Source of the DNA: Pseudomonas lurida
GTDB taxonomy: Bacteria; Pseudomonadota; Gammaproteobacteria; Pseudomonadales; Pseudomonadaceae
Direction: 5' to 3'
DNA length: 64,000 nucleotides
NCBI RefSeq assembly: GCF_013522705.1
Contig: NZ_JAAMRE010000010.1
Span: forward strand, 81,588 to 145,587
Of the stretch, positions 8,023 to 16,322 are shown in pieces; position 1 is the first letter of the stretch; every line of letters begins with the position of its first letter. The translations under genes were made by a program, and so were the position numbers. Below the pieces are notes generated by a model that did not search any database, had not been told where the DNA came from, and was given only the letters and a program-made list of their open reading frames with translations.

Positions 8023-9342
8023 TTAGTCCGTCGTAATCCGCGAGTGCTTGCGGGTGTCCTTCATGGTCACATAGACCACCAGCGACACCGCGATACACGC
8101 GGTCACGTACCAGTAATATCCGGTTTCCATCCCGATGCTCTTGAACCACAACGCGATGTATTCAGCGGTACCGCCGAAGATCGACACGGTCAGCGCGTAC
8201 GGCAGGCCGACGCCCAGGGCGCGGATTTCGGTGGGGAACAGTTCGGCTTTGACCACCGCATTGATCGAGGTGTAGCCGCTGACAATGATCAGCGCCGCCA
8301 TGATCAGGAAGAACGCGCCCCACCAGGTCTGGATGGTGTGCAAGGTGCTGAGGATCGGCACGGTGAACAGCGTGCCGAGGATGCCGAAGGCGATCAGGAT
8401 CGGCCGGCGCCCGACCTTGTCCGACAGCCCGCCGACGATAGGTTGCAGGCACATGAACAGAAACAGCGTCGCCGCCGAGATGGTCGTGGAGTCGGAAATG
8501 CTCATGCCGACGGTGTTCACCAGGTATTTCTGCATGTAGGTGGTGTAGGTGTAGAACGCCAGGGTGCCGCCCATGGTCAGGCCGACCACGGTCATCAGTT
8601 CCTTGGGGTGCCGCAGCAAGGTGCGCATGGCGCTTTCCTTGGCTTTTTCCTTCTTGGTGAACGACTCGGTTTCTTCCATGCCGCGACGCAGGTACAGCGC
8701 GACCACGGCACACAGGGCGCCGATGGCGAACGGGATACGCCAGCCCCAGTCGTAGAGTTGCTCGGTGGTGAGCACTTGTTGCAGCACGATCAATACCGCC
8801 AGCGCGATGAGCTGGCCGGAGATCAGGGTCACGTACTGGAAGCTGGAGAAGAAACCCCGGCGTTCCTTGGTTGCCATTTCACTCAGGTAGGTGGCCGAGG
8901 TGCCGTATTCGCCACCCACCGATAAGCCCTGCAGCAGGCGCGCAAATACCAGCAGGATCGGTGCACCGACACCAATGGTTTCGTAGCCGGGGCTGAGGGC
9001 GATGATCAGCGAGCCGAAGCACATCAGCAGTACCGAGGCCATCAGTGCGGCCTTGCGACCTTTGTAGTCTGCATACAAACCCATCAGCCAGCCGCCGATC
9101 GGGCGCATCAGGAAGCCCACGGCGAAGATCGCGGCGGTATTGAGTAATTGGGCGGTGGTGTCGCCTTTAGGGAAAAAGGCTTTGGCGAAGTACAGCGAGA
9201 AGGCGGCATAGACATACCAGTCATACCACTCGACCATGTTGCCCACCGAGCCGCTGAAGATCGATTTGATCCGGCTGGTGGTGGTGCGTTCTTTGGTCGG
9301 CACGGCTGCCGACCCTGCAGGCAGGGTATTGGAGTTATCCAT
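8023..9342 (-). CDS. MHS-family MFS permease, 2-oxoglutarate (KgtP/PcaT) type
   Basis: This 439-residue, 12-helix major facilitator protein belongs to the metabolite:H+ symporter family. It carries the signature loop ADYKGRKAALMASV between helices 2 and 3 and the N-terminal GNMVEWYDWYVYA motif, and the sequence most resembles alpha-ketoglutarate permeases. ATG 9342 is chosen over 9357 because GAAGG stands 8 nt before it, while the upstream ATG lacks a ribosome-binding site. A sigma-54 promoter at 9405-9420 drives it. The adjacent DctB/DctD-like pair is the obvious regulator, as MifSR is for the 2-oxoglutarate transporter in P. aeruginosa. The exact substrate is inferred. Confidence 0.87.
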   Translation of the reverse strand: MDNSNTLPAGSAAVPTKERTTTSRIKSIFSGSVGNMVEWYDWYVYAAFSLYFAKAFFPKGDTTAQLLNTAAIFAVGFLMRPIGGWLMGLYADYKGRKAALMASVLLMCFGSLIIALSPGYETIGVGAPILLVFARLLQGLSVGGEYGTSATYLSEMATKERRGFFSSFQYVTLISGQLIALAVLIVLQQVLTTEQLYDWGWRIPFAIGALCAVVALYLRRGMEETESFTKKEKAKESAMRTLLRHPKELMTVVGLTMGGTLAFYTYTTYMQKYLVNTVGMSISDSTTISAATLFLFMCLQPIVGGLSDKVGRRPILIAFGILGTLFTVPILSTLHTIQTWWGAFFLIMAALIIVSGYTSINAVVKAELFPTEIRALGVGLPYALTVSIFGGTAEYIALWFKSIGMETGYYWYVTACIAVSLVVYVTMKDTRKHSRITTD

Positions 9343-9361
9343 CGAAGGAACCTTCATCTAG

Positions 9362-9369
9362 TTGTTTTT
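9362..9369 (-). promoter_or_regulatory. Candidate Hfq/Crc (CA) motif in permease leader
   Basis: On the minus strand the leader contains AAAAACAA, fitting the AAnAAnAA motif bound by Hfq-Crc in Pseudomonas. It lies 7 nt before the Shine-Dalgarno GAAGG of the permease, a position where binding would block translation. Confidence 0.4.
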
Positions 9370-9404
9370 ATGAAGCCGCGTGAGTGCAGCCTGGCTGGGG
9401 CTAT

Positions 9405-9420
9405 AGCAGGAGCTGTGCCA
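9405..9420 (-). promoter_or_regulatory. Sigma-54 promoter of the MHS permease
   Basis: Read on the minus strand: TGGCAC, five bases, CTGCT. The invariant GG and GC are at the correct spacing of the -24/-12 consensus (TGGCAC-N5-TTGCW), with a single mismatch in the -12 box. It points at the permease gene about 60 bp away. Confidence 0.8.
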
Positions 9421-9464
9421 GGGGGATGAAGGCCCGGCCTAGAAGGGTCGCCGGTTTTTTTTGA

Positions 9465-9508
9465 GCGGATATTCGCCGATGCTTTTCAGGCGATAAGCGG
9501 AAATCCGC
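9465..9508. promoter_or_regulatory. Two phased palindromes, candidate enhancer sites for the NtrC-type regulator
   Basis: GCGGATATTCGC (9465-9476) and GCGGAAATCCGC (9497-9508) share the form GCGGAWATYCGC. Their centres are 32 bp apart, about three helical turns, and they lie 45-90 bp upstream of the -24 element. This is where DctD/NtrC-type activators bind. The adjacent DctD-like protein is the likely ligand. Confidence 0.6.
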
Positions 9509-9526
9509 CTAAGCCGGATGCTGCGC

Positions 9527-10852
9527 TCAGAGGAACGCTTCACGGGTCAAGCCGTGGCGCTGCATCTTTTCGTTGAAGGTTCGCCGAGGCAGTTGCAGTT
9601 CGGCCAGAACCGCCTTGATATCGCCCTTGTGCCGCGTCAGCGCGGCTTTCAGGCACTGTGCTTCGAATGCTTCCTGCTGCGCCGCCAGGGATTGCCCGGC
9701 CTCGATACCTTCCGGCTCCGGTTCGCCCAACCCCAGTACCTGACGTTCGGCGACGTTGGCCAGCTCGCGAACATTGCCCGGCCAGTCATGGCTGAGCAGA
9801 CGACCCAGCTGCGCACCGCCGAGTGGTTCGACCGTGCGGCCGAGGCGCTCGGCGGCGCTGTGCGCAAAGTGCTCGTAGAGCAGAGGAATATCTTCACGGC
9901 GTTCGCGCAGCGGAGGCAGGCGCAGTTGCGCAACGTTCAGGCGATACGCCAGATCTTCACGAAAGCGCCCGGCGCGGGCCTCTTCCAGCAGGTCGGGCTT
10001 GGTCGCGGCGATGATGCGCAGATCCACGTGGATGCTCTGGTTGGAACCCAGGCGCTCAAGTTTCTGCTCCTGCAACACCCGCAGCAGCTTGACCTGCTGG
10101 GCCAGGGGCATGCTCTCGATTTCATCGAGGAACAGGGTGCCACCATGGGCATACTCCAGTTTGCCGACGCGCTTGCCCTGGGCCCCGGTAAAGGCTCCGC
10201 TTTCATGCCCGAACAGTTCGGCCTCGAACAGTTGCTCGGGAATCGCCGCGCAGTTGAGCGCCACAAAGGGCTTTTTTGCCCTCGGCCCAAAATCATGCAG
10301 GCAACGGGCGACCAGTTCCTTGCCGCTGCCGGTTTCGCCGCGGATCAGCACATTGACCGGCAGGGCCGCCAGGTCCAGCACCTGGCGGCGCAGGTTCTGC
10401 AGCGCGCGCGACATGCCCAGCAAGCTCGACTCCAACTGTGCCCGCTGGCCGGCCTGCTGATGCAGACGGCGGTTCTCCAGGATCAAGCTGCGTTTGTCCA
10501 GGGCGCGACGCAGGCTGTTGAGCAGGGCATCGGGGCTGAAGGGCTTTTCGAGGAAGTCGTAGGCACCGTCGCGCATCGCCTCGACAGCCATCGGCACATC
10601 ACCGTGACCGGTGAGCAGGATCACCGGCAAGTCCGCATCGCGTCGTTGCACTTCGGCCAGCAACTCCAGACCACTGAGCCCTGGCATGCGCACATCGCTC
10701 AGGATCACCCCGGCGAAGTCCCTGGGCAGTTGCGCCAGGCATGCCTCGGCGCGGCTGAACAACTGCACGTCGAAGCCTGACAGGCTCAACCATTGCTCCA
10801 CGGCCGTGCGAATGCTGGCTTCGTCATCGACCACAATTACGGTGTTCAACAT
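9527..10852 (-). CDS. Sigma-54-dependent response regulator, DctD/MifR type
   Basis: The 441-residue product has the three NtrC-family domains. The receiver domain (about 1-120) has the phosphoacceptor Asp53 in LSDVRMPG. The AAA+ domain has Walker A GETGSGKE, the sigma-54 contact loop GAFTGA and Walker B GGTLFLDEIES. The C-terminus is a Fis-type helix-turn-helix (HKGDIKAVLAELQLPRRTF). ATG 10852 overlaps the kinase stop by 7 nt, indicating translational coupling. When phosphorylated it should activate sigma-54 promoters, most plausibly that of the permease next door. Equivalent to DctD or MifR by architecture and context; which name applies needs phylogeny. Confidence 0.9.
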   Translation of the reverse strand: MLNTVIVVDDEASIRTAVEQWLSLSGFDVQLFSRAEACLAQLPRDFAGVILSDVRMPGLSGLELLAEVQRRDADLPVILLTGHGDVPMAVEAMRDGAYDFLEKPFSPDALLNSLRRALDKRSLILENRRLHQQAGQRAQLESSLLGMSRALQNLRRQVLDLAALPVNVLIRGETGSGKELVARCLHDFGPRAKKPFVALNCAAIPEQLFEAELFGHESGAFTGAQGKRVGKLEYAHGGTLFLDEIESMPLAQQVKLLRVLQEQKLERLGSNQSIHVDLRIIAATKPDLLEEARAGRFREDLAYRLNVAQLRLPPLRERREDIPLLYEHFAHSAAERLGRTVEPLGGAQLGRLLSHDWPGNVRELANVAERQVLGLGEPEPEGIEAGQSLAAQQEAFEAQCLKAALTRHKGDIKAVLAELQLPRRTFNEKMQRHGLTREAFL

Positions 10853-12612
10853 GGCTCGGCGGCCTCCAGTGCGATCGGCAGGGTGAGGGTGAACACCGCG
10901 CCATCGCCTCGGTTGCCGGCGCTCAGGCGCCCGCCGAGTTCGTGCACGATGGCGTAGGACACTGCCAGCCCCAGGCCCAGCCCGTCGCCCACCGGTTTGG
11001 TGGTGAAGAACGGGTCGAATACATTGTTCAGATGCTCTTCGGCAATACCGCCGCCGCTGTCGCTGACCGTCAGTTGCCACAGCTGCTGGTCGGCGTGCAG
11101 GCGGATTTCCAGACGCTTGCGCGGCTTATCGGCCATGGCGTCGAGCGCGTTGCGCAGCAGGTTGATCAGCACTTGTTCCAAGCGAATCGCATCGCCGCGC
11201 ACCCAGGCGGGCCGAGTCAGGTCCAGCACGGTGCCGATGCCTTCATCGCGCAGGCGCGCGTCGAGCAACTGCAGGGATTGATCGACCACGGTGGCCAGGT
11301 CCAGGCGTTCGCGCAGGCCGCTGGGGCTTTTGCGCGCGAAGGTCTTGAGATGGCCGGTCAGCGCGGCCATGCGCGTGAGCATATCGTCCAGCGGCGTGAG
11401 CGCCTTGTAGGCGTCATCCACGCGACCATGGTCGAGCAGCAGGCGCAGGGTGGCCAGTTGCATGCGCTGGGCCGTCAACGGCTGGTTGATTTCATGAGCG
11501 AGAGCCGCCGACATCTGCCCCAGGGCCGCCAGCTTGGCGGACTGCACCAGGCCGTCCTGGGCGGTGCGCAGGGCCTGGGTACGCTCTTCCACCAGGCGCT
11601 CCAGCTCTTCGCGGCTGCGCTGGCGCAGGCGGGCCAGACGCCAACGCTGGGTCAGGAACAGCACCAGGAACACCAGCGCCAGCCACGACCCGGCGGCGGC
11701 CAGCCCGGCATTGCGTTGATCCTCGAACGCGAGCTGCGGTTTGCGTAACAGGTGCAGGGTCCAGCCTTCGGCCTTCAGCGGCAGGGATTCCCAGATGTAA
11801 TCGGCGCTGCCATCGGGGCCGCTTACGTGCATCAGGTGACTGTTTTCATCGAAGCGTTGCAGCGGCTGGCTTTCGAGCGGCTGCAGTTGCTTTTTGTCGT
11901 ATTGGCGGGTGGCCTTGAGTTCGGCAAGGTCGCTGTCCGACAGCGGTCGCAGGTTGCGGTAGCGCCAGCCCGGCTGGTTGGCGATAAACACGATGCCGCG
12001 CGCGTCGCTGACCAGCAGCAGATCGTCGCCCTGGGCCCATTCGCGCTCAAGCTCGGGGAATTCCAGCTTGACCACCATGGCGCCAAGGAACTGCTCGTGT
12101 TCATCCAGCACCGCGCTGGAGAGGAAGTAGCCGGGAATCCCCGTCGTCACCCCCACCGCGTAGAAGCGTCCGGTGCCCTGGCTGCGGGTCTGGCTGAAAT
12201 AAGGTCGGAACGCGTAGTTGTGACCCACATAACTGCTCGGCAGGTTCCAGTTACTGGCCGCCACGGCCAGGCCGGTGTGGTCCATCAGCTCCAGGGTGGA
12301 TGACTGCGCGGCGTTGTTGATGCGTTCCAGCTTTCGGTTGAGCAGGTCCTGGGTGGCGGCGTCCAGCGGGCCCTTGAGTGCGTTGATCATTTCCGAGTCC
12401 AGCGCCAGTACGGCGGGCAGGGCGCGGTAGCGTTCGATCAGGGTATGCAGGGAGTTGGCATACAACGCCAGTTGCTGATTGGCGCGGGCGGCATCGTCCA
12501 CCAGTGCCTGGCGCTCGGCATGCCGCGTGGCCAGGGCCGCGGCCAGCACCGCACCGGCGATGATCAGCAGGGAATAGAACGTCAGGCGCAGGGGGCGAGG
12601 GATCGCGATCAT
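10846..12612 (-). CDS. DctB/MifS-type sensor histidine kinase
   Basis: The protein is 588 residues. An N-terminal membrane helix ([20 protein letters not shown]), a periplasmic double-Cache-like sensor region of about 250 residues and a second helix ([21 protein letters not shown]) come first, then a short coiled coil. The H-box is [15 protein letters not shown], the N-box is [11 protein letters not shown] and the G-boxes are [10 protein letters not shown] and [10 protein letters not shown]. This is the C4-dicarboxylate/2-oxoglutarate sensor layout of DctB and MifS. ATG 12612 is used; the frame upstream runs back toward the fumarase terminator and looks non-coding. It forms a two-gene operon with the regulator downstream. 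Confidence 0.9.
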   Translation of the reverse strand: MIAIPRPLRLTFYSLLIIAGAVLAAALATRHAERQALVDDAARANQQLALYANSLHTLIERYRALPAVLALDSEMINALKGPLDAATQDLLNRKLERINNAAQSSTLELMDHTGLAVAASNWNLPSSYVGHNYAFRPYFSQTRSQGTGRFYAVGVTTGIPGYFLSSAVLDEHEQFLGAMVVKLEFPELEREWAQGDDLLLVSDARGIVFIANQPGWRYRNLRPLSDSDLAELKATRQYDKKQLQPLESQPLQRFDENSHLMHVSGPDGSADYIWESLPLKAEGWTLHLLRKPQLAFEDQRNAGLAAAGSWLALVFLVLFLTQRWRLARLRQRSREELERLVEERTQALRTAQDGLVQSAKLAALGQMSAALAHEINQPLTAQRMQLATLRLLLDHGRVDDAYKALTPLDDMLTRMAALTGHLKTFARKSPSGLRERLDLATVVDQSLQLLDARLRDEGIGTVLDLTRPAWVRGDAIRLEQVLINLLRNALDAMADKPRKRLEIRLHADQQLWQLTVSDSGGGIAEEHLNNVFDPFFTTKPVGDGLGLGLAVSYAIVHELGGRLSAGNRGDGAVFTLTLPIALEAAEPC

Positions 12613-12728
12613 ACGGTGATGAACAGGCACGGTAAGGGGAGTGCACCATAGCATGAGCGGTCGGGGTCTTGTGGTGCGTGCGGTGGTTGTAGATAAGCAG
12701 GCTCTCCACTGAGAAATGGGCGGGCAAT

Positions 12729-12766
12729 AAAAAAGCGACCGTGCTGATCGCATCGGTCGCTTTTTC
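12729..12766 (-). terminator. Rho-independent terminator of the fumarase gene
   Basis: The stem GCGACCG / CGGTCGC (12735-12741 with 12754-12760) is flanked by A-runs on the left and T-runs on the right. It can work on either strand and closes the fumarase transcript before the kinase operon begins. Confidence 0.8.
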
Positions 12767-12783
12767 TGTCGCTGAGGCAGCGC

Positions 12784-14307
12784 TTATTGCACTTCTACCG
12801 CCAGGCTGTCACTGATCTTTTTCTGCCAGATGGCAGGGCCGGTGATATGCACGGATTCGCCCTGGCTGTCGACCGCCACGGTAACCGGCATGTCTTTGAC
12901 GTCGAACTCATAGATCGCTTCCATGCCCAGTTCGGCGAAGGCCACCACGCGGGATTTCTTGATGGCTTGGGCGACCAGGTACGCGGCGCCGCCGACGGCC
13001 ATCAGGTACACGGCCTTGTGGTCTTTGATCGCGTCGATGGCGGTCGGGCCGCGTTCGGACTTACCGATCATGCCCAGCAGGCCGGTCTGCTCGAGGATCT
13101 GACGGGTGAATTTGTCCATCCGCGTCGCAGTGGTCGGACCGGCTGGGCCAACCACTTCTTCGCGCACCGGATCAACCGGGCCGACGTAGTAGATGAAGCG
13201 ACCCTTGAGGTCCACCGGCAGGGTTTCGCCCTTGTTCAGCATCTCGACCATGCGCTTATGCGCCGCATCGCGACCGGTGAGCATTTTGCCGTTGAGCAAT
13301 ACGGTCTCGCCCGGCTTCCAGCTCTGCACTTCTTCCGGGGTCAGGGTGTCGAGGTTGACGCGACGGGCCGATGGGCCGGCCTCCCAGACGATTTCCGGAT
13401 AAGCGTCCAACGGTGGCGCTTCCAGCGACGCCGGGCCGGAACCATCGAGCACGAAGTGCGCGTGACGGGTGGCGGCGCAGTTGGGGATCATGCACACCGG
13501 CAGCGAGGCCGCGTGCGTCGGGTAATCCATGATCTTCACGTCGAGCACGGTAGTCAGGCCACCCAGGCCCTGAGCGCCGATGCCCAGTTGGTTGACCTTC
13601 TCGAACAGCTCCAGACGCATTTCTTCGATACGGTTCTGCGGGCCGCGCTTTTTCAGCTCGTGGATGTCGATGGATTCCATCAACACTTCCTTGGCCATCA
13701 CCGCGGCTTTCTCGGCGGTGCCGCCGATGCCGATGCCGAGCATGCCCGGCGGGCACCAGCCGGCACCCATGGTCGGAACGGTCTTGAGCACCCAGTCAAC
13801 GATCGAGTCGGACGGGTTGAGCATGGCCATTTTCGACTTGTTCTCGGAGCCGCCGCCTTTGGCGGCCACATCCACTTCCACGGTGTTACCCGGGACGATG
13901 GAGTAGTGGATCACGGCCGGGGTGTTGTCCTTGGTGTTTTTACGCGCACCGGCCGGGTCGGCCAGGATGGAGGCGCGCAGGACGTTTTCCGGCAGGTTGT
14001 AGGCGCGACGCACGCCCTCGTTGATCATGTCGTCCAGGCCCATGGTGGCACCGTCCCAACGCACGTACATGCCCACGCGCACGAACACGGTGACGATACC
14101 GGTGTCCTGGCAGATCGGGCGATGGCCGGTGGCGCACATGCGCGAGTTGATCAGGATCTGGGCGATGGAGTCACGGGCCGCCGGCGATTCTTCGCGCAGG
14201 TAGGCTTCGTGCATGGCCTGGATGAAATCCACGGGATGGTAGTAGGAAATGAATTGCAGGGCGTCGGCAACGCTCTGAATCAGGTCGTCTTGCTTGATCA
14301 CGGTCAT
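12784..14307 (-). CDS. fumA: Class I (iron-sulfur) fumarate hydratase
   Basis: The protein is 507 residues, the normal length of the dimeric [4Fe-4S] fumarases that interconvert fumarate and malate in the TCA cycle. Fe-S and substrate-binding regions are visible: CATGHRPICQDTG near residue 100, GAGWCPPGMLGIGIGG in the middle, and the C-terminal beta-domain with VVGPAGPTTATRMD. ATG 14307 has AGGAG upstream; the frame extension to 14337 is not needed. It is transcribed away from the ferredoxin-reductase gene. A TTATAC box at 14435-14440 on the minus strand may be its -10 element. Confidence 0.95.
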   Translation of the reverse strand: MTVIKQDDLIQSVADALQFISYYHPVDFIQAMHEAYLREESPAARDSIAQILINSRMCATGHRPICQDTGIVTVFVRVGMYVRWDGATMGLDDMINEGVRRAYNLPENVLRASILADPAGARKNTKDNTPAVIHYSIVPGNTVEVDVAAKGGGSENKSKMAMLNPSDSIVDWVLKTVPTMGAGWCPPGMLGIGIGGTAEKAAVMAKEVLMESIDIHELKKRGPQNRIEEMRLELFEKVNQLGIGAQGLGGLTTVLDVKIMDYPTHAASLPVCMIPNCAATRHAHFVLDGSGPASLEAPPLDAYPEIVWEAGPSARRVNLDTLTPEEVQSWKPGETVLLNGKMLTGRDAAHKRMVEMLNKGETLPVDLKGRFIYYVGPVDPVREEVVGPAGPTTATRMDKFTRQILEQTGLLGMIGKSERGPTAIDAIKDHKAVYLMAVGGAAYLVAQAIKKSRVVAFAELGMEAIYEFDVKDMPVTVAVDSQGESVHITGPAIWQKKISDSLAVEVQ

Positions 14308-14526
14308 GAGTCGCGCTCCTCTATAAGACGGGAACATTCAATAAAGGTGGCTTCAGTGGGGTGTATCGGTCGGCTGAGGCCACCTTTCCAAGGCACGCCA
14401 AGTGGTGCAGGCGCGACGCTAAAAAGGCGCGGCAGTATAACCCGGCGCGGTGGCCGATACACCCGACTATGGTCAAACTGTGCCGGGCGTGATTCCCTGT
14501 CTGCGCCTTTTGAGTCGAGATGTTCC

Positions 14527-15459
14527 ATGCCTGAACTGCACGTCGGCGAACGCCACTGGTCGGTACCCACCGGCAGCAATTTGTTGGATGCCTTGAATCA
14601 GGCCGGTGTGACCGTGCCCTACAGCTGCAGGGCGGGCAGTTGCCATGCATGCCTGGTGCGTTGCCACGGCGAGGTTGACGATCAGCAGCCCGATGCCCTC
14701 AGCCCGGTGCAACACCAGGATGGCTGGCGCCTGGCTTGCCAGTGCCGGTTGCGCGGGGACGTGCGGGTCGAGACGTTCGATCCGCTGCGCGATGGCTCGC
14801 CTGCCCAGGTGGTGGGAGCCGATTGGCTGACGTCGGCGGTGCTGCGTTTGCGCCTGCAACCCCAGCGCACTCTGCGTTATCGCGCCGGGCAGCACCTGGT
14901 GCTGTGGGCCGGGGAGGTGGCACGTCCGTATTCCCTGGCGAGCCTGCCGCAGGAGGACGCGTTCCTGGAGTTTCATCTCGATTGCCGCCAGCCCGGTCAA
15001 TTCAGCGATATCGCCCGGCGGTTGCAGGTCGGGGATCGCCTGTGCCTCGGCGAATTGCGCGGTGGCGCGTTGCACTATGATCCTGACTGGCAAACCCGAC
15101 CGCTGTGGCTGCTGGCCTCGGGCACCGGTCTAGGCCCCTTATGGGGCGTGATGCGCGAGGCGCTGCGTCAGGATCACCACGGCGCCATACGCCTGATTCA
15201 TCTGGCCCATGACGCTGAAGGCCATTATCTGGCTGAACCGCTGGCGGTGCTGGCCGCCCATCACCCGCAGCTGACCGTGGAGCTGTGGACTGCGGCTGAG
15301 TTGACCCAGGCATTGGCGCAACTGCGGCTTGTTTCCCGGCAAACCCTGGCCTTACTCTGCGGGCATCCGGCCAGTGTCGAGGCATTCTCCAAGCGTCTGT
15401 TCCTGGCCGGACTGCCGCGCAATCAACTGCTGGCGGATGTGTTTGTGCCCCATGGTTGA
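14527..15459 (+). CDS. [2Fe-2S] ferredoxin-NAD(P)H reductase-type protein
   Basis: The 310-residue protein carries an N-terminal plant-type ferredoxin domain with CRAGSCHACLVRC and ACQC supplying the four cluster cysteines (C-x4-C-x2-C and a distal C). A ferredoxin-reductase FAD domain (RPYSLASLPQ) and an NAD-binding domain (LWLLASGTGLGPL) follow. This order is that of oxygenase reductase components and CDP-6-deoxy-glucoseen reductase-like proteins. The partner is unknown. ATG 14527 is chosen because the ferredoxin domain begins there; a very long open frame continuing upstream is antisense to fumarase and is discarded. Followed closely by a crotonase-family gene. Confidence 0.87.
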   Translation: MPELHVGERHWSVPTGSNLLDALNQAGVTVPYSCRAGSCHACLVRCHGEVDDQQPDALSPVQHQDGWRLACQCRLRGDVRVETFDPLRDGSPAQVVGADWLTSAVLRLRLQPQRTLRYRAGQHLVLWAGEVARPYSLASLPQEDAFLEFHLDCRQPGQFSDIARRLQVGDRLCLGELRGGALHYDPDWQTRPLWLLASGTGLGPLWGVMREALRQDHHGAIRLIHLAHDAEGHYLAEPLAVLAAHHPQLTVELWTAAELTQALAQLRLVSRQTLALLCGHPASVEAFSKRLFLAGLPRNQLLADVFVPHG

Positions 15460-15489
15460 GCGCTGAACACCACAGCCGCGAGAATCGCC

Positions 15490-16239
15490 ATGACCGACGC
15501 CATCCTCCAGCACCGCGAAGCCAGGGTGCTGACCCTGCAACTCAATCGCCCGGACAAGAAGAACGCGTTGACGCGCGCCATGTACAGCCACTTGGCCCAG
15601 GCGTTGGAGCAGGCCGATGCGGACCCAAACATCCATGCGGTGCTGATCCAGGGCAGCAGCGAGTGTTTTACCGCCGGCAACGACATCGGCGACTTTCTCC
15701 AACAGCCACCCAGTGACCTCGACAGTCCGCCGTTTCACTTTATGAAAAGCCTGCTCAACTGCCGCAAACCGGTGATCGCCGCCGTGGCCGGCGTGGCAGT
15801 GGGCATCGGTACAACCCTGCTGTTGCACTGCGATCTGGTGTACGTCAGTCGTGATGCGCGACTGCGCATGCCATTTGTCAATCTTGGGTTGTGCCCGGAG
15901 TTCGGCTCCAGCCTGATCCTGCCACGTTTGCTGGGGCACGCCAAAGCCGCCGAATTACTGCTGTTGGGCGAAGGGTTTACCGGCGAACAGGCGGCTGCAT
16001 GGGGCATCGCTACTGAAGCGTTGGGCAGTGGTGAGGCGACGTTGGCCAAAGCCAGGCAAGTCGCTGAGCGTTTTGACGCGTTGGCGCCGGGTGCGGTGCA
16101 GGTCACCAAGCAACTGATGAAGAGCGTGGATCGCGAGCAGTTGCGCCAGGTAATAGAGGAGGAGGGCGCGCTGTTTACCCAGCGGCTGAGGTCGCCGGAG
16201 GCAATCGCCGCATTGTCGGCGTTCATTGCTCGGCGCTGA
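15490..16239 (+). CDS. Crotonase-family enzyme (enoyl-CoA hydratase/isomerase)
   Basis: The 249-residue protein has the crotonase fold: the oxyanion-hole strand SSECFTAGNDIGDF, the central GVAVGIGTTLLLHCDLVYV, and the active-site loop LGLCPEFGSSLILPRLLG. The PE(F)GSS motif, with its glutamate placed as in delta3-delta2-enoyl-CoA isomerases, makes isomerase activity at least as likely as hydratase. Start ATG 15490 follows the ferredoxin-reductase stop by 30 bp, suggesting co-transcription. A strong hairpin terminator ends it. Confidence 0.88.
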   Translation: MTDAILQHREARVLTLQLNRPDKKNALTRAMYSHLAQALEQADADPNIHAVLIQGSSECFTAGNDIGDFLQQPPSDLDSPPFHFMKSLLNCRKPVIAAVAGVAVGIGTTLLLHCDLVYVSRDARLRMPFVNLGLCPEFGSSLILPRLLGHAKAAELLLLGEGFTGEQAAAWGIATEALGSGEATLAKARQVAERFDALAPGAVQVTKQLMKSVDREQLRQVIEEEGALFTQRLRSPEAIAALSAFIARR

Positions 16240-16271
16240 AAGCGAGCAAGGCCCATTCCCCCACGGAAAGC

Positions 16272-16306
16272 AAAAAGCCCTGTCACTTGCATGACAGGGC
16301 TTTTGT
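16272..16306. terminator. Bidirectional terminator between convergent genes
   Basis: The stem GCCCTGTCA / TGACAGGGC (16277-16285 with 16292-16300) is flanked by AAAA and TTTT. It serves the crotonase gene on the plus strand and pyruvate kinase on the minus strand. Confidence 0.85.
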
Positions 16307-16322
16307 TTCAGCAATCGATCAC

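Noticed and set aside
12787..14526. Long plus-strand open frame running through the fumarase region into the ferredoxin-reductase gene
   Set aside because: The first 580 codons are antisense to fumarase; the ferredoxin domain begins at ATG 14527, which is the real start.
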